A DNA stretch of 64,000 nucleotides from Gammaproteobacteria bacterium. GTDB taxonomy: Bacteria; Pseudomonadota; Gammaproteobacteria; Porifericomitales; Porifericomitaceae. The notes under the pieces are model-generated. The model had not been told where the DNA came from, did no database searches, and worked only from the letters and a program-made list of their open reading frames with translations. Shown here piece by piece: positions 28,213-38,253 of the stretch. The DNA is taken from assembly GCA_014238615.1 (NCBI GenBank), contig JABAAT010000016.1, positions 1 to 64,000 of the forward strand. The letters are read 5' to 3'. The translations under genes were made by a program, and so were the position numbers. Position 1 is the first letter of the stretch; each line of letters opens with the position of its first letter.

Positions 28213-29859
28213 TCAGGACGCGCCGCCGTTTTCGATCTCTTCCGCCGCCAATTCAAAGTGCTCCAGGCGCATGCTCATGTGGCGTTCAAAATAAGGGCGC
28301 AGGGCACGGCGTATGGAGGGGTCGAAAGGCGGGTGCGCGCGGTGGGTGCGGCCTTGACTCAGGGCCGTCAACCTGCCGTTACGCGCTACCAGGCGACCGT
28401 CCTTGAAAACATAAGCGGGCCGCGCGAACATGCGTTCCTGGTTGCGTTGTGGTTTATAGACCGTAATATCGGCCGTTGCACCGGGACCCAGGTGCCCGTA
28501 ATCTCGCAGTCCCAGGCTGCGCGCCGGTCCGGCCCGGGTGATGATCGCGATTTCGTACAGGCTGTACTCGCGCCGCAGGCCGGGCAGGGCGCTCATGCGC
28601 GCCGCTTCCGGGTGGATGGTGCGCAGCATGTCGTCACGGAAACTGCTGTCCATAAGCAGCCTGATCAAGTGCGGGTAACTTTCGAAGGGTGCGCCGTTCG
28701 GGTGATCGGTGCTTAGGAAAACGCGCCAGGGGTCCTTGAGCAGGAGGAACAACTCCAGGCCGATGACCCATTGCAGGGCGTTCACGAAGCTGTGATGCCG
28801 GTAGCGGAAGGGCACCACGCCGCAGCCGGCGTCGCACTCGATGTCCATGCAGACCCACTTGCGCGGATGGGCGGCGTGGTGTCCGGCATCGTACTGGTGC
28901 ATGCTGTCGCCCGAGGTGCTGACGGTCTGGCCGAACTGTATGTGTCCGATATCGACGGAGACATTCTCCTGGGAGTTGACGAGTTCCGCCAACCGTGTCG
29001 CCCCGGAGGAGAAGCCGCGCCTGCCTTCCTTGCCGTAGCAGTGGAATTGCACGTGGGTCATGTGTGCGGGCAATCCTTCCAGGGCTTGAACGGTGCGCAG
29101 GGTGGTGTCAATACCGCCGGGGATCCCCAGGTTGCAACCGTGTATGTGCAGGGGATGGGCCAGGCCGCGCGCGTGCGCGGCGCTGGCCAGGGCCAGCAGC
29201 ACTTGACGCGGGGTGACGCCGTAAGCGCGATTCGGCTCATCCAGGTCCAGGCTGCGTTGGTTGAATTTAAAGGCATTGATGCCGCCCGGGTTGACGACCT
29301 TCACCGCCAGCGCGCCGGTCGCCTGCACCATCCAGGCGAGGTAGTCCTCCAAGTGTTGCGGATCCCGGCGCGCGGCCAATTGCCGCAACAGGTAGTCATC
29401 GTTGCCGAGCAGCACGTAACAGCCTTTATCAATCAACGGGGTGTCGGCGAACTCCATGTGCACCTGGCGTGCGTTGAAAGGCAGCACGGCCGGTTCAAAG
29501 CAGGCGGTGTAGCCGAGTTCCGTGTAGCGATAGCCGGTGAGTGCGGCGCTCGGCGTGACCAGGCCGGAGCCGGGACGCCTGAGGGAATCGCCGGGCACCG
29601 GGTGCAGCGCCTGCTGTTCGGACATCAGCACCCGTGCCAGGTTGAGTTTCCCGCCGGCGATATGAGTGTGTATATCAATGCCGCCGGGCATCACGATATG
29701 GCCGCTTAAGTCAATCACCTTGTCCGGCGCGGTGTGCCGTTTCGGCGCCTTCTGAATGCGTCCGTGCGCCAGCAGCAGGTCCCCCGCCACGCCGTCCACA
29801 CCGTTTTGCGGATCGTAGATTTTACCGCCTCGGAGCAGGGTGTAAGAAGAAGAACTCAC
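28213..29859 (-). CDS. fhcA: Formylmethanofuran hydrolase subunit A (Fhc complex)
   Basis: FhcA is the amidohydrolase of the complex and releases formate from the formylated carrier. The 548-residue product has the FwdA metal motif G-G-I-D-I-H-T-H-I-A-G, the lysine expected to be carboxylated in K-V-V-N-P-G-G-I-N-A-F, histidines in H-I-H-G-C-N-L-G and H-V-Q-F-H-C-Y-G and the late aspartate in L-S-T-D-H-P-N-G. The GTG start overlaps the fhcB stop (GTGA). Confidence 0.97.
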   Translation of the reverse strand: MSSSSYTLLRGGKIYDPQNGVDGVAGDLLLAHGRIQKAPKRHTAPDKVIDLSGHIVMPGGIDIHTHIAGGKLNLARVLMSEQQALHPVPGDSLRRPGSGLVTPSAALTGYRYTELGYTACFEPAVLPFNARQVHMEFADTPLIDKGCYVLLGNDDYLLRQLAARRDPQHLEDYLAWMVQATGALAVKVVNPGGINAFKFNQRSLDLDEPNRAYGVTPRQVLLALASAAHARGLAHPLHIHGCNLGIPGGIDTTLRTVQALEGLPAHMTHVQFHCYGKEGRRGFSSGATRLAELVNSQENVSVDIGHIQFGQTVSTSGDSMHQYDAGHHAAHPRKWVCMDIECDAGCGVVPFRYRHHSFVNALQWVIGLELFLLLKDPWRVFLSTDHPNGAPFESYPHLIRLLMDSSFRDDMLRTIHPEAARMSALPGLRREYSLYEIAIITRAGPARSLGLRDYGHLGPGATADITVYKPQRNQERMFARPAYVFKDGRLVARNGRLTALSQGRTHRAHPPFDPSIRRALRPYFERHMSMRLEHFELAAEEIENGGAS

Positions 29860-31181
29860 GTACGGCTCCCGGTGCGGCGGGAGGGAGGCGCCGCGCTGCG
29901 GATGGCATCCAGAACGTGCGCCGCGGCGGGCGGCCCGTTGTCGTGTAAAGCACCCAGGCGCAGGGAGATCACGTTATCGCAGCGGAACATGCTCCCGGCG
30001 TGATCCAGGCCGGGGGTGCCGATCGGCAGGTAAACATCCTGATCGCCCAAACCGCCTGGAGCCGGGGGAGGGCACAGCATGACCAAGGGCGCCCGCCGCG
30101 GGCGCGGCGGCTCCCGCTTGAAGGCGTCCACCCAAAGTATGGCCTCCGTTGCGTCGCTTTCCAGCAGGCGCCGCGCGGTGTGGGTCTGCGGGTCGTATTC
30201 GGGGTATCCCCGCTGATAACTGACCCGCAGGGGATAACCGCTTTGCCAGGTACAGACATGGACGGCCGTGGCGGCGCCGTCGCTGCCGCCCAGGGGCAAC
30301 CCGGCGGCCCGCGTCCGAAGATTCAACTCCTGGACCAGGTCGTGCAGCGCGGTGATGATGGAGGAAGCCAGGTGGGCCGGGAACTGCTGCGCATTCCAGG
30401 CTGCCACGCAGTAGTTTGCCTGGCCCAGGGCGTTCAGCAAGCCTTGCAGCTCTCGGGTCGTCGGGCGCGCCGCGGAGCTTTGCGCCGGGAGTTTCCCCGT
30501 GCGCAACCCGCGGGTCAGGGCGTCCAGGGCTGCCGGTAAGCGTTCATGGGTACAGGGCAGGCGCAGCGTCGGTCTTGCTTCCGCGTTTCGTCTTGCATCC
30601 CGTCCCCGGGGGACCTGCCCGAGGTAGCAGAGCCGCCGCCGCAGGGGCACCGCCTGCTGACCGCCGAACCTGGGTTGTGGCGGTGGCGCATGCCAGCTGA
30701 TACGATCCAGAAAACGTGGGAAGGCATCGGTGGCCGTGGTGCCCGTCAGCAACAACAGGTCGGCGCGGTTTTTTACCTCGGCCAGCGTGGTGTTGTAACC
30801 GCCCTGGCGTTGCAGTACGCGGAGGTTGGCGTGCAGTGCGTCTCCCGCGGCATGATCCAGCACGGCGCCGTTTTGCTCCGCCAGGCGCACGGCCGCACGC
30901 ATCCCCGCTACATCCAGTCCGAGGCCGCCGAGCAGCACCTGCCGTGCGCCGCGCAGCAGCTCGGCCGCGGCTGTCACAGCCTGCTCCTGGGGCACGGGGC
31001 GTTGCCCGACGCGGGCCGACGCGTCGCCCGGCGTACGCTCAAAGCCGGCGGCCGCCCTGGGACAGGCCGGGCGTTCCAGGTGGAAGCCGCCCGTTTCTCC
31101 GGGCGATAGTTCCAGATCGTCGCAGAGCAGAGAGCAAAAAGGGCATACCACGTGCCGGAGTGCGCTCCGGGGCGTGCTCAT
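29856..31181 (-). CDS. fhcB: Formyltransferase/hydrolase complex subunit B
   Basis: FhcB is the bacterial relative of the molybdopterin subunit FwdB. The 441-residue product keeps an N-terminal cysteine motif (V-C-P-F-C-S-L-L-C-D, Cys13/16/20) but is variable afterwards; bacterial FhcB proteins are thought to have lost the redox role, and I see no clear Cys or Sec active-site loop. The C-terminal D-V-Y-L-P-I-G-T-P-G-L-D-H-A-G is typical. It is the first gene of fhcBADC. A TTGACT on the minus strand at 31278-31283 could be a -35, but no good -10 follows. Confidence 0.93.
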   Translation of the reverse strand: MSTPRSALRHVVCPFCSLLCDDLELSPGETGGFHLERPACPRAAAGFERTPGDASARVGQRPVPQEQAVTAAAELLRGARQVLLGGLGLDVAGMRAAVRLAEQNGAVLDHAAGDALHANLRVLQRQGGYNTTLAEVKNRADLLLLTGTTATDAFPRFLDRISWHAPPPQPRFGGQQAVPLRRRLCYLGQVPRGRDARRNAEARPTLRLPCTHERLPAALDALTRGLRTGKLPAQSSAARPTTRELQGLLNALGQANYCVAAWNAQQFPAHLASSIITALHDLVQELNLRTRAAGLPLGGSDGAATAVHVCTWQSGYPLRVSYQRGYPEYDPQTHTARRLLESDATEAILWVDAFKREPPRPRRAPLVMLCPPPAPGGLGDQDVYLPIGTPGLDHAGSMFRCDNVISLRLGALHDNGPPAAAHVLDAIRSAAPPSRRTGSRT

Positions 31182-31309
31182 TCGGGATCACCCGCGCACG
31201 TGGGAATCGGCAATGGTGTTGTCAAGGGCGGGGGTCCGGAAGGGTGGAACGGTTTGGCAGGGTGTCATTCGATAGAGAGTCAATTAAGTCATAGCCATAA
31301 CGTAATTAG

Positions 31310-31315
31310 TATAAT
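31310..31315 (+). promoter_or_regulatory. Predicted -10 box for the beta-RFAP synthase gene
   Basis: A perfect TATAAT in an AT-rich pocket of the divergent fhcB / beta-RFAP synthase intergenic region. The only -35 candidate (TTAAGT, 31284-31289) is weak with a 20-bp spacer. Start of transcription would be near 31322. Confidence 0.45.
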
Positions 31316-31349
31316 ATAGGATTCCGAAGGCGCATAATGCCTTGGAGCC

Positions 31350-31455
31350 GGTTCCCCAGGTGAATGGGCATGCAGCCCCGGGTGAATCCTTGGTTAAGAG
31401 CTGCCTGTCGCGGGTGGCGGCGACTTGGTGTGGGTTGGCTAACAACAGGGGAACC
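31350..31455 (+). promoter_or_regulatory. Structured leader that can pair the ribosome binding site of the beta-RFAP synthase gene
   Basis: GGTTCCCC (31350-31357) is perfectly complementary to GGGGAACC (31448-31455). The second arm contains most of the AGGGGA (31447-31452) that serves the proposed TTG start at 31462. The 90 bases between contain two small hairpins, GGGC/GCCC (31366-31369, 31375-31378) and GTCGC/GCGAC (31407-31411, 31420-31424), and a direct repeat CCCRGGTGAAT at 31355-31365 and 31377-31387. This arrangement resembles a translational riboswitch or attenuator. No known class is recognised; a protein operator at the direct repeat is the alternative. Confidence 0.45.
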
Positions 31456-31461
31456 TTTGTA

Positions 31462-32445
31462 TTGCAGGATGGTGTAGAGAAGGTCAGCATTGAGACTCCC
31501 GCCCGCCTGCACTTAGGTTTTTTAGATCTTCATGGCGGGTTGGGGCGCAGCTACGGCGGCCTGGGTATGGCCATTGATGGCTTTGGAGTGCGCCTGGAGG
31601 CTTTCCCGGCGGCTGTTTGTGGTGCCACCGGCCCCGCCGCGCCGCGCGCCGCCCGCGTTGCCGGGAAAGTATGCGCCGCGTTGCAGCTGCGTGGCGCCGT
31701 ACACATCCGCATTCAGGAAGCCATCCCGCCTCACGTGGGCCTGGGTTCCGGCACCCAGTTAGACTTGGCGGTGGCGCGCGCTATCCTGGAACTCTGGTCC
31801 TTGTCCGTGCCCCTGTGCGGACTGGGCTTGGATATTGGACGCCGCAGCCGCTCCGGCATCGGCATGGGGGTCTTCGATCAGGGGGGCCTGGTGGTGGACG
31901 GTGGTTATGGAGAGGAGAGCAGCGCACCCCCCGTACTCTGCAGGCTGGAGGTTCCCGCTTCCTGGCGTTTCCTGCTCGTGCGGGAACGCTGTGACACGCC
32001 TTACTGCGGCGACCGCGAACGCCAGGCGTTTAACAGGCTGGGGCGCATGTCGGAGGAAGGCGCCGGCAGGCTGTGCCGCCTGGTGTTGATGGGTGTCTTG
32101 CCGGCGGTTTGCGAGAGAAACTGCGCTACTTTTGGACGCGCCTTATCCAGCCTGCAGGAGGGCATGGGAGCTCATTTTTCCTCGGTGCAGGGCGGCAGCT
32201 TCAGCAGCGCTGCAGTGGCCGGGGCGTTGCGTTGGTTGCGCCGCCACGGTGCCCTGGGTATCGGTCAGAGTTCTTGGGGACCCACCGGTTACGCGGTTTA
32301 CCCGGATCCGGAGTCTGCGGACGCGGCGCGGGAGCATTTTGAGCGACACCACGGCTCCGAGGGCGGGTTGCAGTTGCAGGTGGTGGCGGCGCGCAATACC
32401 GGCGCCTGTGTCCGGCGCCACGGCGTGCGCGCGGTGAGCGCCTGA
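31462..32445 (+). CDS. mptG: Beta-ribofuranosylaminobenzene 5'-phosphate synthase
   Basis: This GHMP-kinase-fold enzyme joins p-aminobenzoate (or hydroxybenzoate in some species) to PRPP with loss of CO2, the committing step of methanopterin synthesis. Family marks are E-T-P-A-R-L-H-L-G-F-L-D-L near the N-terminus, the glycine-rich P-P-H-V-G-L-G-S-G-T-Q, and S-R-S-G-I-G-M-G-V-F-D-Q-G-G. The TTG at 31462 (327 residues) is preferred: it has AGGGGA 9 bases upstream and leaves the usual short N-terminus; an in-frame GTG at 31342 would add 40 residues unlike the family. It is divergent from fhcBADC, whose product uses the cofactor. Confidence 0.92.
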   Translation: MQDGVEKVSIETPARLHLGFLDLHGGLGRSYGGLGMAIDGFGVRLEAFPAAVCGATGPAAPRAARVAGKVCAALQLRGAVHIRIQEAIPPHVGLGSGTQLDLAVARAILELWSLSVPLCGLGLDIGRRSRSGIGMGVFDQGGLVVDGGYGEESSAPPVLCRLEVPASWRFLLVRERCDTPYCGDRERQAFNRLGRMSEEGAGRLCRLVLMGVLPAVCERNCATFGRALSSLQEGMGAHFSSVQGGSFSSAAVAGALRWLRRHGALGIGQSSWGPTGYAVYPDPESADAAREHFERHHGSEGGLQLQVVAARNTGACVRRHGVRAVSA

Positions 32446-32774
32446 ATCAAAAATCAGGCCTGAGTACCAGGAATACCTGGTAATGAAAACCTGCTGTAGA
32501 TCAAGGCATCGGCACTGTCTTCAGGCTTGTCAGGAGCACGCACTTGCAGGCCCGCCGCCCCCATGGCAGGTTGTCTTTTTCGGGCTGTCTTTTTCGTTTG
32601 GGAGTGAACCTGCTGATGCAGGGGCAAAAGCCTGTGACAAAAGCCTGTTGGGTGCGATAGGGGTGCGCCCGGGTTTTTTGACAGGCCCCGGGACAGGCCC
32701 CGGGACACGAGGGGACACGAGAAGTGCGGCACAGTTTCCGGGGCCGCTTCGAGCCCGGACTTGTGGAAGAGAGA
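32446..32774. repeat. Repeat-rich junction between beta-RFAP synthase and mdh
   Basis: No gene is supported in this 329-bp convergent junction. It holds palindromes TCAGGCCTGA (32454-32463) and TACCAGG/CCTGGTA (32465-32471, 32476-32482), and several short tandem duplications: tgtctttttcg at 32572 and 32586, aaaagcctgt at 32626 and 32639, gacaggccccgg twice at 32680-32703, and a gacacgag unit at 32704 and 32714. No clear terminator with T-run on the correct side was seen. Confidence 0.8.
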
Positions 32775-33752
32775 TCAGCCCAGGGCGGTGCTTTTTTCCC
32801 CTTCCAACTCCCGGCGGGTGCGTTCCATGCGCTCCCTGCTGTAGGAGCTGATCGGCAGGTCCGGGACAATGTGGTAGCGGCCCCCGCTGCAGGTGACGGG
32901 GAAGGAATAGACGAGACCTTCGGGGATGCCGTAGCTGCCGTCGCTGGGGACAGCCATGCTGGTCCAGTCACCTGCGGGAGTGTTTTCCCTCCACAGGCGC
33001 ATATGCTGAATGGCGGCGTTCGCGGCCGAAGCCGCGCTCGAGGCGCCGCGCACCTTGATGATCTCAGCGCCGCGCTGGGCCACGGCGGGGATGAACTCTT
33101 TTTCCACCCAGTCCGCATCGAGGCTTTCCAGAAGCGGCCTGCCGTCTACGAGGGCGTGGCTGAGGTCTGGGTACTGGGTGCCGGAGTGGTTACCCCAGAC
33201 GCAGAGGCGGCGCAGCAGGCTGACCGGCTGTTGGAGCTTGTCGGCGACCTTGGCCAGGGCGCGGTTATGGTCCAGGCGGGTCATGGCGGTGAAGTTCCGG
33301 GCGGGCAGATCGGGAGCGTGCCGCTGAGCGACCAGGGCATTGGTGTTGGCCGGGTTGCCAACCACCAGCACCCTGGTCTCACTTGTCGCGTGTTCGTTCA
33401 GGGCGCGGCCCTGGGTCTTGAAGATGTCGGTGTTCTGGAGCAGCAGGTCGCTGCGCTCCATGCCCGCGCCGCGCGGTTTGGCGCCCACCAGGAAGGCGAG
33501 GTCCACATCTCTGAAGCCTGCCCCGAGATCGTCAGTGGTGACGATGTCTCGTAATTCCGGGAAGGCGCAGTCTTCCAGCTCCATGCGTACGCCCCGCAGC
33601 GCGGGCAGGGCGGCCGGTATTTCTACGAGGTGCAGGATGAGCGGCTGCCCGGCGCCGAGCAACTCCCCGGAGGCGATACGGAAGACCAGGGCGTAACCGA
33701 TTTGCCCGGAGGCCCCGGTGACTGCCACGCGTAACGGCGGCCGGGCGTTCAC
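32775..33752 (-). CDS. mdh: Malate dehydrogenase
   Basis: Mdh interconverts malate and oxaloacetate with NAD(H). The 325-residue product is of the cytosolic-type (group 2) family: [10 protein letters not shown] at the NAD fold, [20 protein letters not shown], the L-D-H-N-R region and the catalytic histidine in V-W-G-N-H-S. The GTG start overlaps the gltA stop (GTGA), so gltA-mdh is an operon feeding and using oxaloacetate. Confidence 0.97.
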   Translation of the reverse strand: MNARPPLRVAVTGASGQIGYALVFRIASGELLGAGQPLILHLVEIPAALPALRGVRMELEDCAFPELRDIVTTDDLGAGFRDVDLAFLVGAKPRGAGMERSDLLLQNTDIFKTQGRALNEHATSETRVLVVGNPANTNALVAQRHAPDLPARNFTAMTRLDHNRALAKVADKLQQPVSLLRRLCVWGNHSGTQYPDLSHALVDGRPLLESLDADWVEKEFIPAVAQRGAEIIKVRGASSAASAANAAIQHMRLWRENTPAGDWTSMAVPSDGSYGIPEGLVYSFPVTCSGGRYHIVPDLPISSYSRERMERTRRELEGEKSTALG

Positions 33753-35068
33753 GAGCGCTTTTTCCGGGCCGGACCGTCGCGCTGCTCAATGGGTACGTAG
33801 GAGCGCTTTTCGCTGCCGATGTAGAGTTGTCGAGGGCGGCCGATACGAAAATCCGGATCGGCGACCATCTCCAGCCAGTGCGCGATCCAGCCAGCGGAGC
33901 GGCCCAGCGCGAAGATCACGGTGAACATGGAAGTAGGGATGCCCAGCGCCTGCAGAATAATGCCGGAGTAGAAGTCCACGTTGGGATAGAGTTTGCGCTC
34001 TACGAAGTATTCGTCCTGGAGGGCGATTTCCTCCAGGCGCATGGCGATATCCAACAGGGGCTGGTTGATACCTTGCAGTTCGTTCAGCAGTTCGTGGCAG
34101 GCCTTGCGAATGATGGCGGCGCGCGGGTCGTAGTTTTTATAGACCCGGTGGCCGAAGCCCATGAGCCGGAAAGGATCGGACTTGTTCTTGGCGCGCTCAA
34201 TAAATTTCGGAATGTGCCGGGGGTGCTGAATGTCATTCAACATGCGGACGACGGCCTCGTTCGCGCCGCCGTGAGCGCGGCCCCAAAGCGTCACGCAGCC
34301 AGCCGAAATACAGGCGAAAGGATTCGCCTCGGCGCTGCCGGCCAGGCGCACGGTGGAGGTGCTGGCGTTCTGTTCGTGATCGGCATGCAGGATCAGCAGT
34401 TTCTCCAGGGCCTTGCAGGCCAGCGGGATGGTTTCGTAGGGCAGGTGCGGCCGGGTGAACATCATCTTCAGGAAGTTTTCCATGTAGCCGAGTTCCGGCC
34501 AGGCGTAGGCGAAGGGATGTCCCATCGAGTGCTTGTAGCAGTTGGCCGCCAGGATCGGCATCTTGGCGATGACGCGCCGGGCGGTGAGGTCGCGGTCATC
34601 CGGGTCGTTAATGTCCAGCGCTTCGTGGTAGTAGGAGGAGAGGGCGCCGGTGACGCCGACCATGATGGACATGGGATGGGCGTCGTAGAGGTAGCCGGAA
34701 TAGAAGCGCAGCAGGTGCTCATGGACGACGCTGCGTTCGCGAATCTGGTTCTGGAAGTCAGTCATTTGGTTGCTGGTGGGCAGTGTGCCGTACAGCAGCA
34801 GGTAACAGACTTCCAGGTAGTTGCTGTGCTCCGCGAGCTGCTCAATGGGGTAGCCGCGGTGTCTCAGAATGCCCGCCTCACCGTCCAGGAAGGTGATCGA
34901 GCTGCGGCAGGAAGCGGTGGAGAGGAAGCCGGGGTCCAGGGCGAACATGCCTAATTCCCGGTAGATTGCGCTGGCGTCCACAACATCCGGCCCGTTGGTG
35001 CCGGACAGCACCGGGCATTCTATTTTTTTGCCGGTGGCGTTATCAATGATAGTCACGGTGCGGCTCAT
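33749..35068 (-). CDS. gltA: Citrate synthase (type I, hexameric)
   Basis: GltA condenses oxaloacetate and acetyl-CoA. The 439-residue product has the N-terminal extension of NADH-sensitive Gram-negative citrate synthases, the catalytic histidines in [10 protein letters not shown] and G-F-G-H-R-V-Y, and the catalytic aspartate in Y-P-N-V-D-F-Y-S-G. It starts at ATG 35068, is co-transcribed with mdh, and diverges from sucA. Confidence 0.97.
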   Translation of the reverse strand: MSRTVTIIDNATGKKIECPVLSGTNGPDVVDASAIYRELGMFALDPGFLSTASCRSSITFLDGEAGILRHRGYPIEQLAEHSNYLEVCYLLLYGTLPTSNQMTDFQNQIRERSVVHEHLLRFYSGYLYDAHPMSIMVGVTGALSSYYHEALDINDPDDRDLTARRVIAKMPILAANCYKHSMGHPFAYAWPELGYMENFLKMMFTRPHLPYETIPLACKALEKLLILHADHEQNASTSTVRLAGSAEANPFACISAGCVTLWGRAHGGANEAVVRMLNDIQHPRHIPKFIERAKNKSDPFRLMGFGHRVYKNYDPRAAIIRKACHELLNELQGINQPLLDIAMRLEEIALQDEYFVERKLYPNVDFYSGIILQALGIPTSMFTVIFALGRSAGWIAHWLEMVADPDFRIGRPRQLYIGSEKRSYVPIEQRDGPARKKRS

Positions 35069-35447
35069 GCGCGATACTCCGGGTCAGCATTTTTAACAAG
35101 AAAAAATCGATTTGCCCCTGGATACCTTAAGTCTGAATCCCTTGGTTCGTAATCCTTTAGCCTGGCTGGACAGGGTGGGGCCGGCGGCGCCGGTGCCTGA
35201 GACTGGACGGGCCATGCATTGCAATGCAGCATTTTGCCCCGGATAATGGGTAATTGCAAGCACTCCGGGATACCGATGGGGGAGCCGGCGGCGTTTTCGG
35301 TGTGCAAAAGACGGCGCGGCGGGTTTTCCGGCGCGGGAGCGATTCGGGTTAGGCTTGCTGCTGATGAAGCCTGGTATCGCCCCCGGTCGCGGCGGGAACA
35401 AGGTCTGCCGGGCGGTTGCCTGGTGTCAAGCGGTGGAGAGCAGGGTT
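35069..35447. promoter_or_regulatory. Divergent gltA / sucA regulatory region with a 14-bp palindrome
   Basis: This 379-bp non-coding stretch must drive gltA-mdh leftwards and sucA-sucB-lpdA rightwards. It contains the perfect 14-bp palindrome TGCATTGCAATGCA (35215-35228) near its middle and a GC-rich inverted repeat CCGGCG/CGCCGG (35181-35193). The palindrome is a candidate operator for coordinated TCA-cycle control. I found no high-quality promoter match for either direction. Confidence 0.5.
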
Positions 35448-38204
35448 ATGAGTCATGAACCATCTTACGTAAACGCGGTCTATTTAGAGCAGCTGTTGGA
35501 GCGCCTGCGGACCGACCCTGAGAGCCTTTCCCCCGATTGGCGCCGTTGGTTTGATACGTTGGAGCGGGACGGCCCCGGGGGGGCGCGGGAAGACGATGCG
35601 CATATCGCCTGGGAAGAGCGTAAGCAGGTGGGTGTGCTGCAGTTGATCAACGCCCACCGTTTCCGCGGCCATGAGGCGGCTGATTTGAATCCTTTGCGGC
35701 ACGTGGAGCGTGCGCGCGTGGCAGAACTGGAGCCGGCGTACCATGGCTTGGACGCAGCGGACCTGGATCGGGTCTTTGACAGCGGCTCGTTATTCGGCCT
35801 GGAGCGGGCGACCCTGCGTGAGATCCTGGAGCGGGTCAGCGGCGTGTATTGTGGCCGCATCGGCGCTGAGTACATGCACATCAACGATACCGAGGAGAAG
35901 CGCTGGTTCCAGGAGCGCCTGGAAGCCGGGTTTCCCTGGCCGCGCCCGGCACCCGAGGAGCGCTTGCACATCCTGGAGCGCCTGACCGCGGCACAATCCC
36001 TGGAGCAGTTCCTGGCTACCCGCTACGCGGGGCAGAAACGCTTTTCCCTGGAAGGAGGCGAGAGCCTGATCCCGCTGCTGGACAGCCTGGTGAGTGATGC
36101 CGGCAGGCTCAAGATGCAGGAATTTGTCATCGCCATGGCGCATCGAGGGCGGCTCAATGTATTGGTGAACATTATCGGCAAGAATCCGGCGGTGCTGTGC
36201 GGTGAATTCGAGGGGAACGGGCACAGCGTGGGGGCCGGGGACGTCAAGTACCACCTGGGTTATTCCTCCGATGTCCGCACCGCTTCCGGTTCCATTCACC
36301 TGACCCTGGCGTTCAATCCCTCGCACCTGGAGATCGTCGCGCCGGTGGTGGAAGGTTCGGTGCGCGCCCGCCAGGAGCGCATCGGCGCGCTGGGGCAGCA
36401 GCGCGCCCTGCCGGTGTTGATCCATGGTGATGCGGCCTTCGCCGGCCAGGGTGTGGTGATGGAGACCTTCAATCTTTCACAGACCCGCGGCTATTCCACC
36501 GGCGGCACCCTGCACATCATCATCAACAACCAGATCGGCTTTACCACCAGTGATGTGCGGGACGCACGCTCCACTCCGTACTGCACCGATGTCGCGAAGC
36601 TGGTGCAGGCGCCCATTCTCCACGTCAATGCCGACGACCCCGAGGCCCTGTTGTTTATCGGCAAACTGGCCCTGGATTACCGCATGCACTTTCACAGGGA
36701 TGTGGTGATTGACATGGTCTGTTACCGGCGCCATGGGCACAGCGAGGTGGACGAGCCTTCCGTCACCCAGCCTGTCATGTACCAGCAGGTGCGCGCCCAT
36801 CCCGGCACCCTGAAACTTTATAAGCAGCGTCTGCTCGAGGAAGGCGTGTTGGAGGAGGAGCGCCAGGAGCGTATGCGGCGGGATTACCTGGAGGCCCTGG
36901 AAGCGGGGCGCGTGGTGGCGGCACCGCAGGCGCCGGACAGCCATGCCGAGTGGCGCATCGACTACAGTGAATATGCTGGCAAGCCTTTGAATACGGCGAG
37001 CGATACCACGCTTGCGGAGACCGAGGTGCGGCGCCTGGGAGAGCGGCTCGTGGCGTTACCGGAAGCTTTTAAGCTGCATCCCAGCGTCCAGCGCATCCTG
37101 GCCCGGCGCGCCAGGATGGCGCACGGAGACCTGCCGGGGGACTGGGGTTTCGCCGAGACCCTGGCTTATGCCTCCCTGGTGGACCAGGGCTACCACGTGC
37201 GGGTTTCGGGACAGGATTGCTGCCGCGGCACCTTTTTCCATCGGCATGCGGTGTTGCATGAGCAGGAAGACGGAACCTGTCAAATCCCACTGGAAAGAAT
37301 ACGTCCCGGCCAGGGCAGGTTTTTGATCGTGAATTCCCCCCTTTCCGAGGAAGCCGTGCTGGCCTTTGAATACGGTTACAGCAGCGCCGAGCCGCGCGCG
37401 CTGGTGGTATGGGAGGCGCAGTTTGGTGATTTTGCGAACACCGCCCAAGTGGTTTTTGACCAGTTTCTGAGCTCCAGTGAGCGCAAGTGGGGGTTGTATT
37501 GCGGGCTGACGGTGTTGCTGCCGCACGGCTATGACGGCCAGGGTCCGGAGCATTCCTCGGCGCGCCTGGAGCGTTACCTGCAGTTATGCGCCGAGGAAAA
37601 TTTTCAGGTCTGCGTGCCCAGTAACGCGGCACAGATGTTTCACCTGCTGCGGCGCCAGGTGCTGCGGCCCTGCCGTAAACCGCTGCTGATCATGAGCCCG
37701 AAGAGCCTGCTGCGCCACGAGCCCTCCGCTTCGCCCCTGAAGCACTTCAGCGAGCGCGGCTTTCAGCCCGTGCTGGATGATCCGGATGCACCGGACCCGG
37801 GGCGCGCGCGGCGCCTGTTATTCTGTTGCGGCAAGGTCTACTATGAACTCACGAAGAAACGGCGTGAAGAAGGGCTTGAACATATCCCCATCCTGCGCAT
37901 TGAGCAGCTTTATCCTTTCCCCTCCGGGGAGGTGGAAGAACTGCTGCATAAATACAAGGCCGCCGCCGAAGTGATCTGGGTGCAGGAGGAACCGCGCAAC
38001 CAGGGCGCCTGGAATTACATCAAGTCGCGTCACAACATGTTGGGCCGGCTTGGCAGACACCAGCGCCTGGACTATGTCGGGCGGGAGGCCTCGGCCTCTC
38101 CGGCCACGGGTGCGCTGCGGCTGCATCAGCGGCAGCAGCAATGCATTTCGGAGCAGGCGCTGGAACTGGACGCGCATGTGGGTCTGCGCCGCAAGCGGGG
38201 CTGA
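35448..38204 (+). CDS. sucA: 2-oxoglutarate dehydrogenase E1 component
   Basis: SucA decarboxylates 2-oxoglutarate with thiamine diphosphate and passes the succinyl group to SucB. The 918-residue product has the N-terminal E2-binding helix (N-A-V-Y-L-E-Q-L-L), the active-site [10 protein letters not shown], the TPP-binding G-D-A-A-F-A-G-Q-G and N-N-Q-I-G-F-T-T-S, and C-terminal [13 protein letters not shown]. The ATG at 35448 matches the family start and has GGAG upstream; the frame extends 31 codons further but unlike the family. A complete E1 is notable in a presumptive type I methanotroph, some of which were long thought to lack this complex. Confidence 0.96.
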   Translation: MSHEPSYVNAVYLEQLLERLRTDPESLSPDWRRWFDTLERDGPGGAREDDAHIAWEERKQVGVLQLINAHRFRGHEAADLNPLRHVERARVAELEPAYHGLDAADLDRVFDSGSLFGLERATLREILERVSGVYCGRIGAEYMHINDTEEKRWFQERLEAGFPWPRPAPEERLHILERLTAAQSLEQFLATRYAGQKRFSLEGGESLIPLLDSLVSDAGRLKMQEFVIAMAHRGRLNVLVNIIGKNPAVLCGEFEGNGHSVGAGDVKYHLGYSSDVRTASGSIHLTLAFNPSHLEIVAPVVEGSVRARQERIGALGQQRALPVLIHGDAAFAGQGVVMETFNLSQTRGYSTGGTLHIIINNQIGFTTSDVRDARSTPYCTDVAKLVQAPILHVNADDPEALLFIGKLALDYRMHFHRDVVIDMVCYRRHGHSEVDEPSVTQPVMYQQVRAHPGTLKLYKQRLLEEGVLEEERQERMRRDYLEALEAGRVVAAPQAPDSHAEWRIDYSEYAGKPLNTASDTTLAETEVRRLGERLVALPEAFKLHPSVQRILARRARMAHGDLPGDWGFAETLAYASLVDQGYHVRVSGQDCCRGTFFHRHAVLHEQEDGTCQIPLERIRPGQGRFLIVNSPLSEEAVLAFEYGYSSAEPRALVVWEAQFGDFANTAQVVFDQFLSSSERKWGLYCGLTVLLPHGYDGQGPEHSSARLERYLQLCAEENFQVCVPSNAAQMFHLLRRQVLRPCRKPLLIMSPKSLLRHEPSASPLKHFSERGFQPVLDDPDAPDPGRARRLLFCCGKVYYELTKKRREEGLEHIPILRIEQLYPFPSGEVEELLHKYKAAAEVIWVQEEPRNQGAWNYIKSRHNMLGRLGRHQRLDYVGREASASPATGALRLHQRQQQCISEQALELDAHVGLRRKRG

Positions 38205-38253
38205 TCCGGAACGTGCGGTCGGAAATTGGACAGCAAAGTGGAGTAACGGAGTC

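Noticed and set aside
31342-31461. N-terminal extension of the beta-RFAP synthase from a GTG
   Set aside because: The 40 extra residues do not resemble the family, and this interval has the features of an untranslated leader.
32454-32482. Intrinsic terminator of the beta-RFAP synthase gene
   Set aside because: Two palindromes are present but neither is followed by a T-run on the plus strand.
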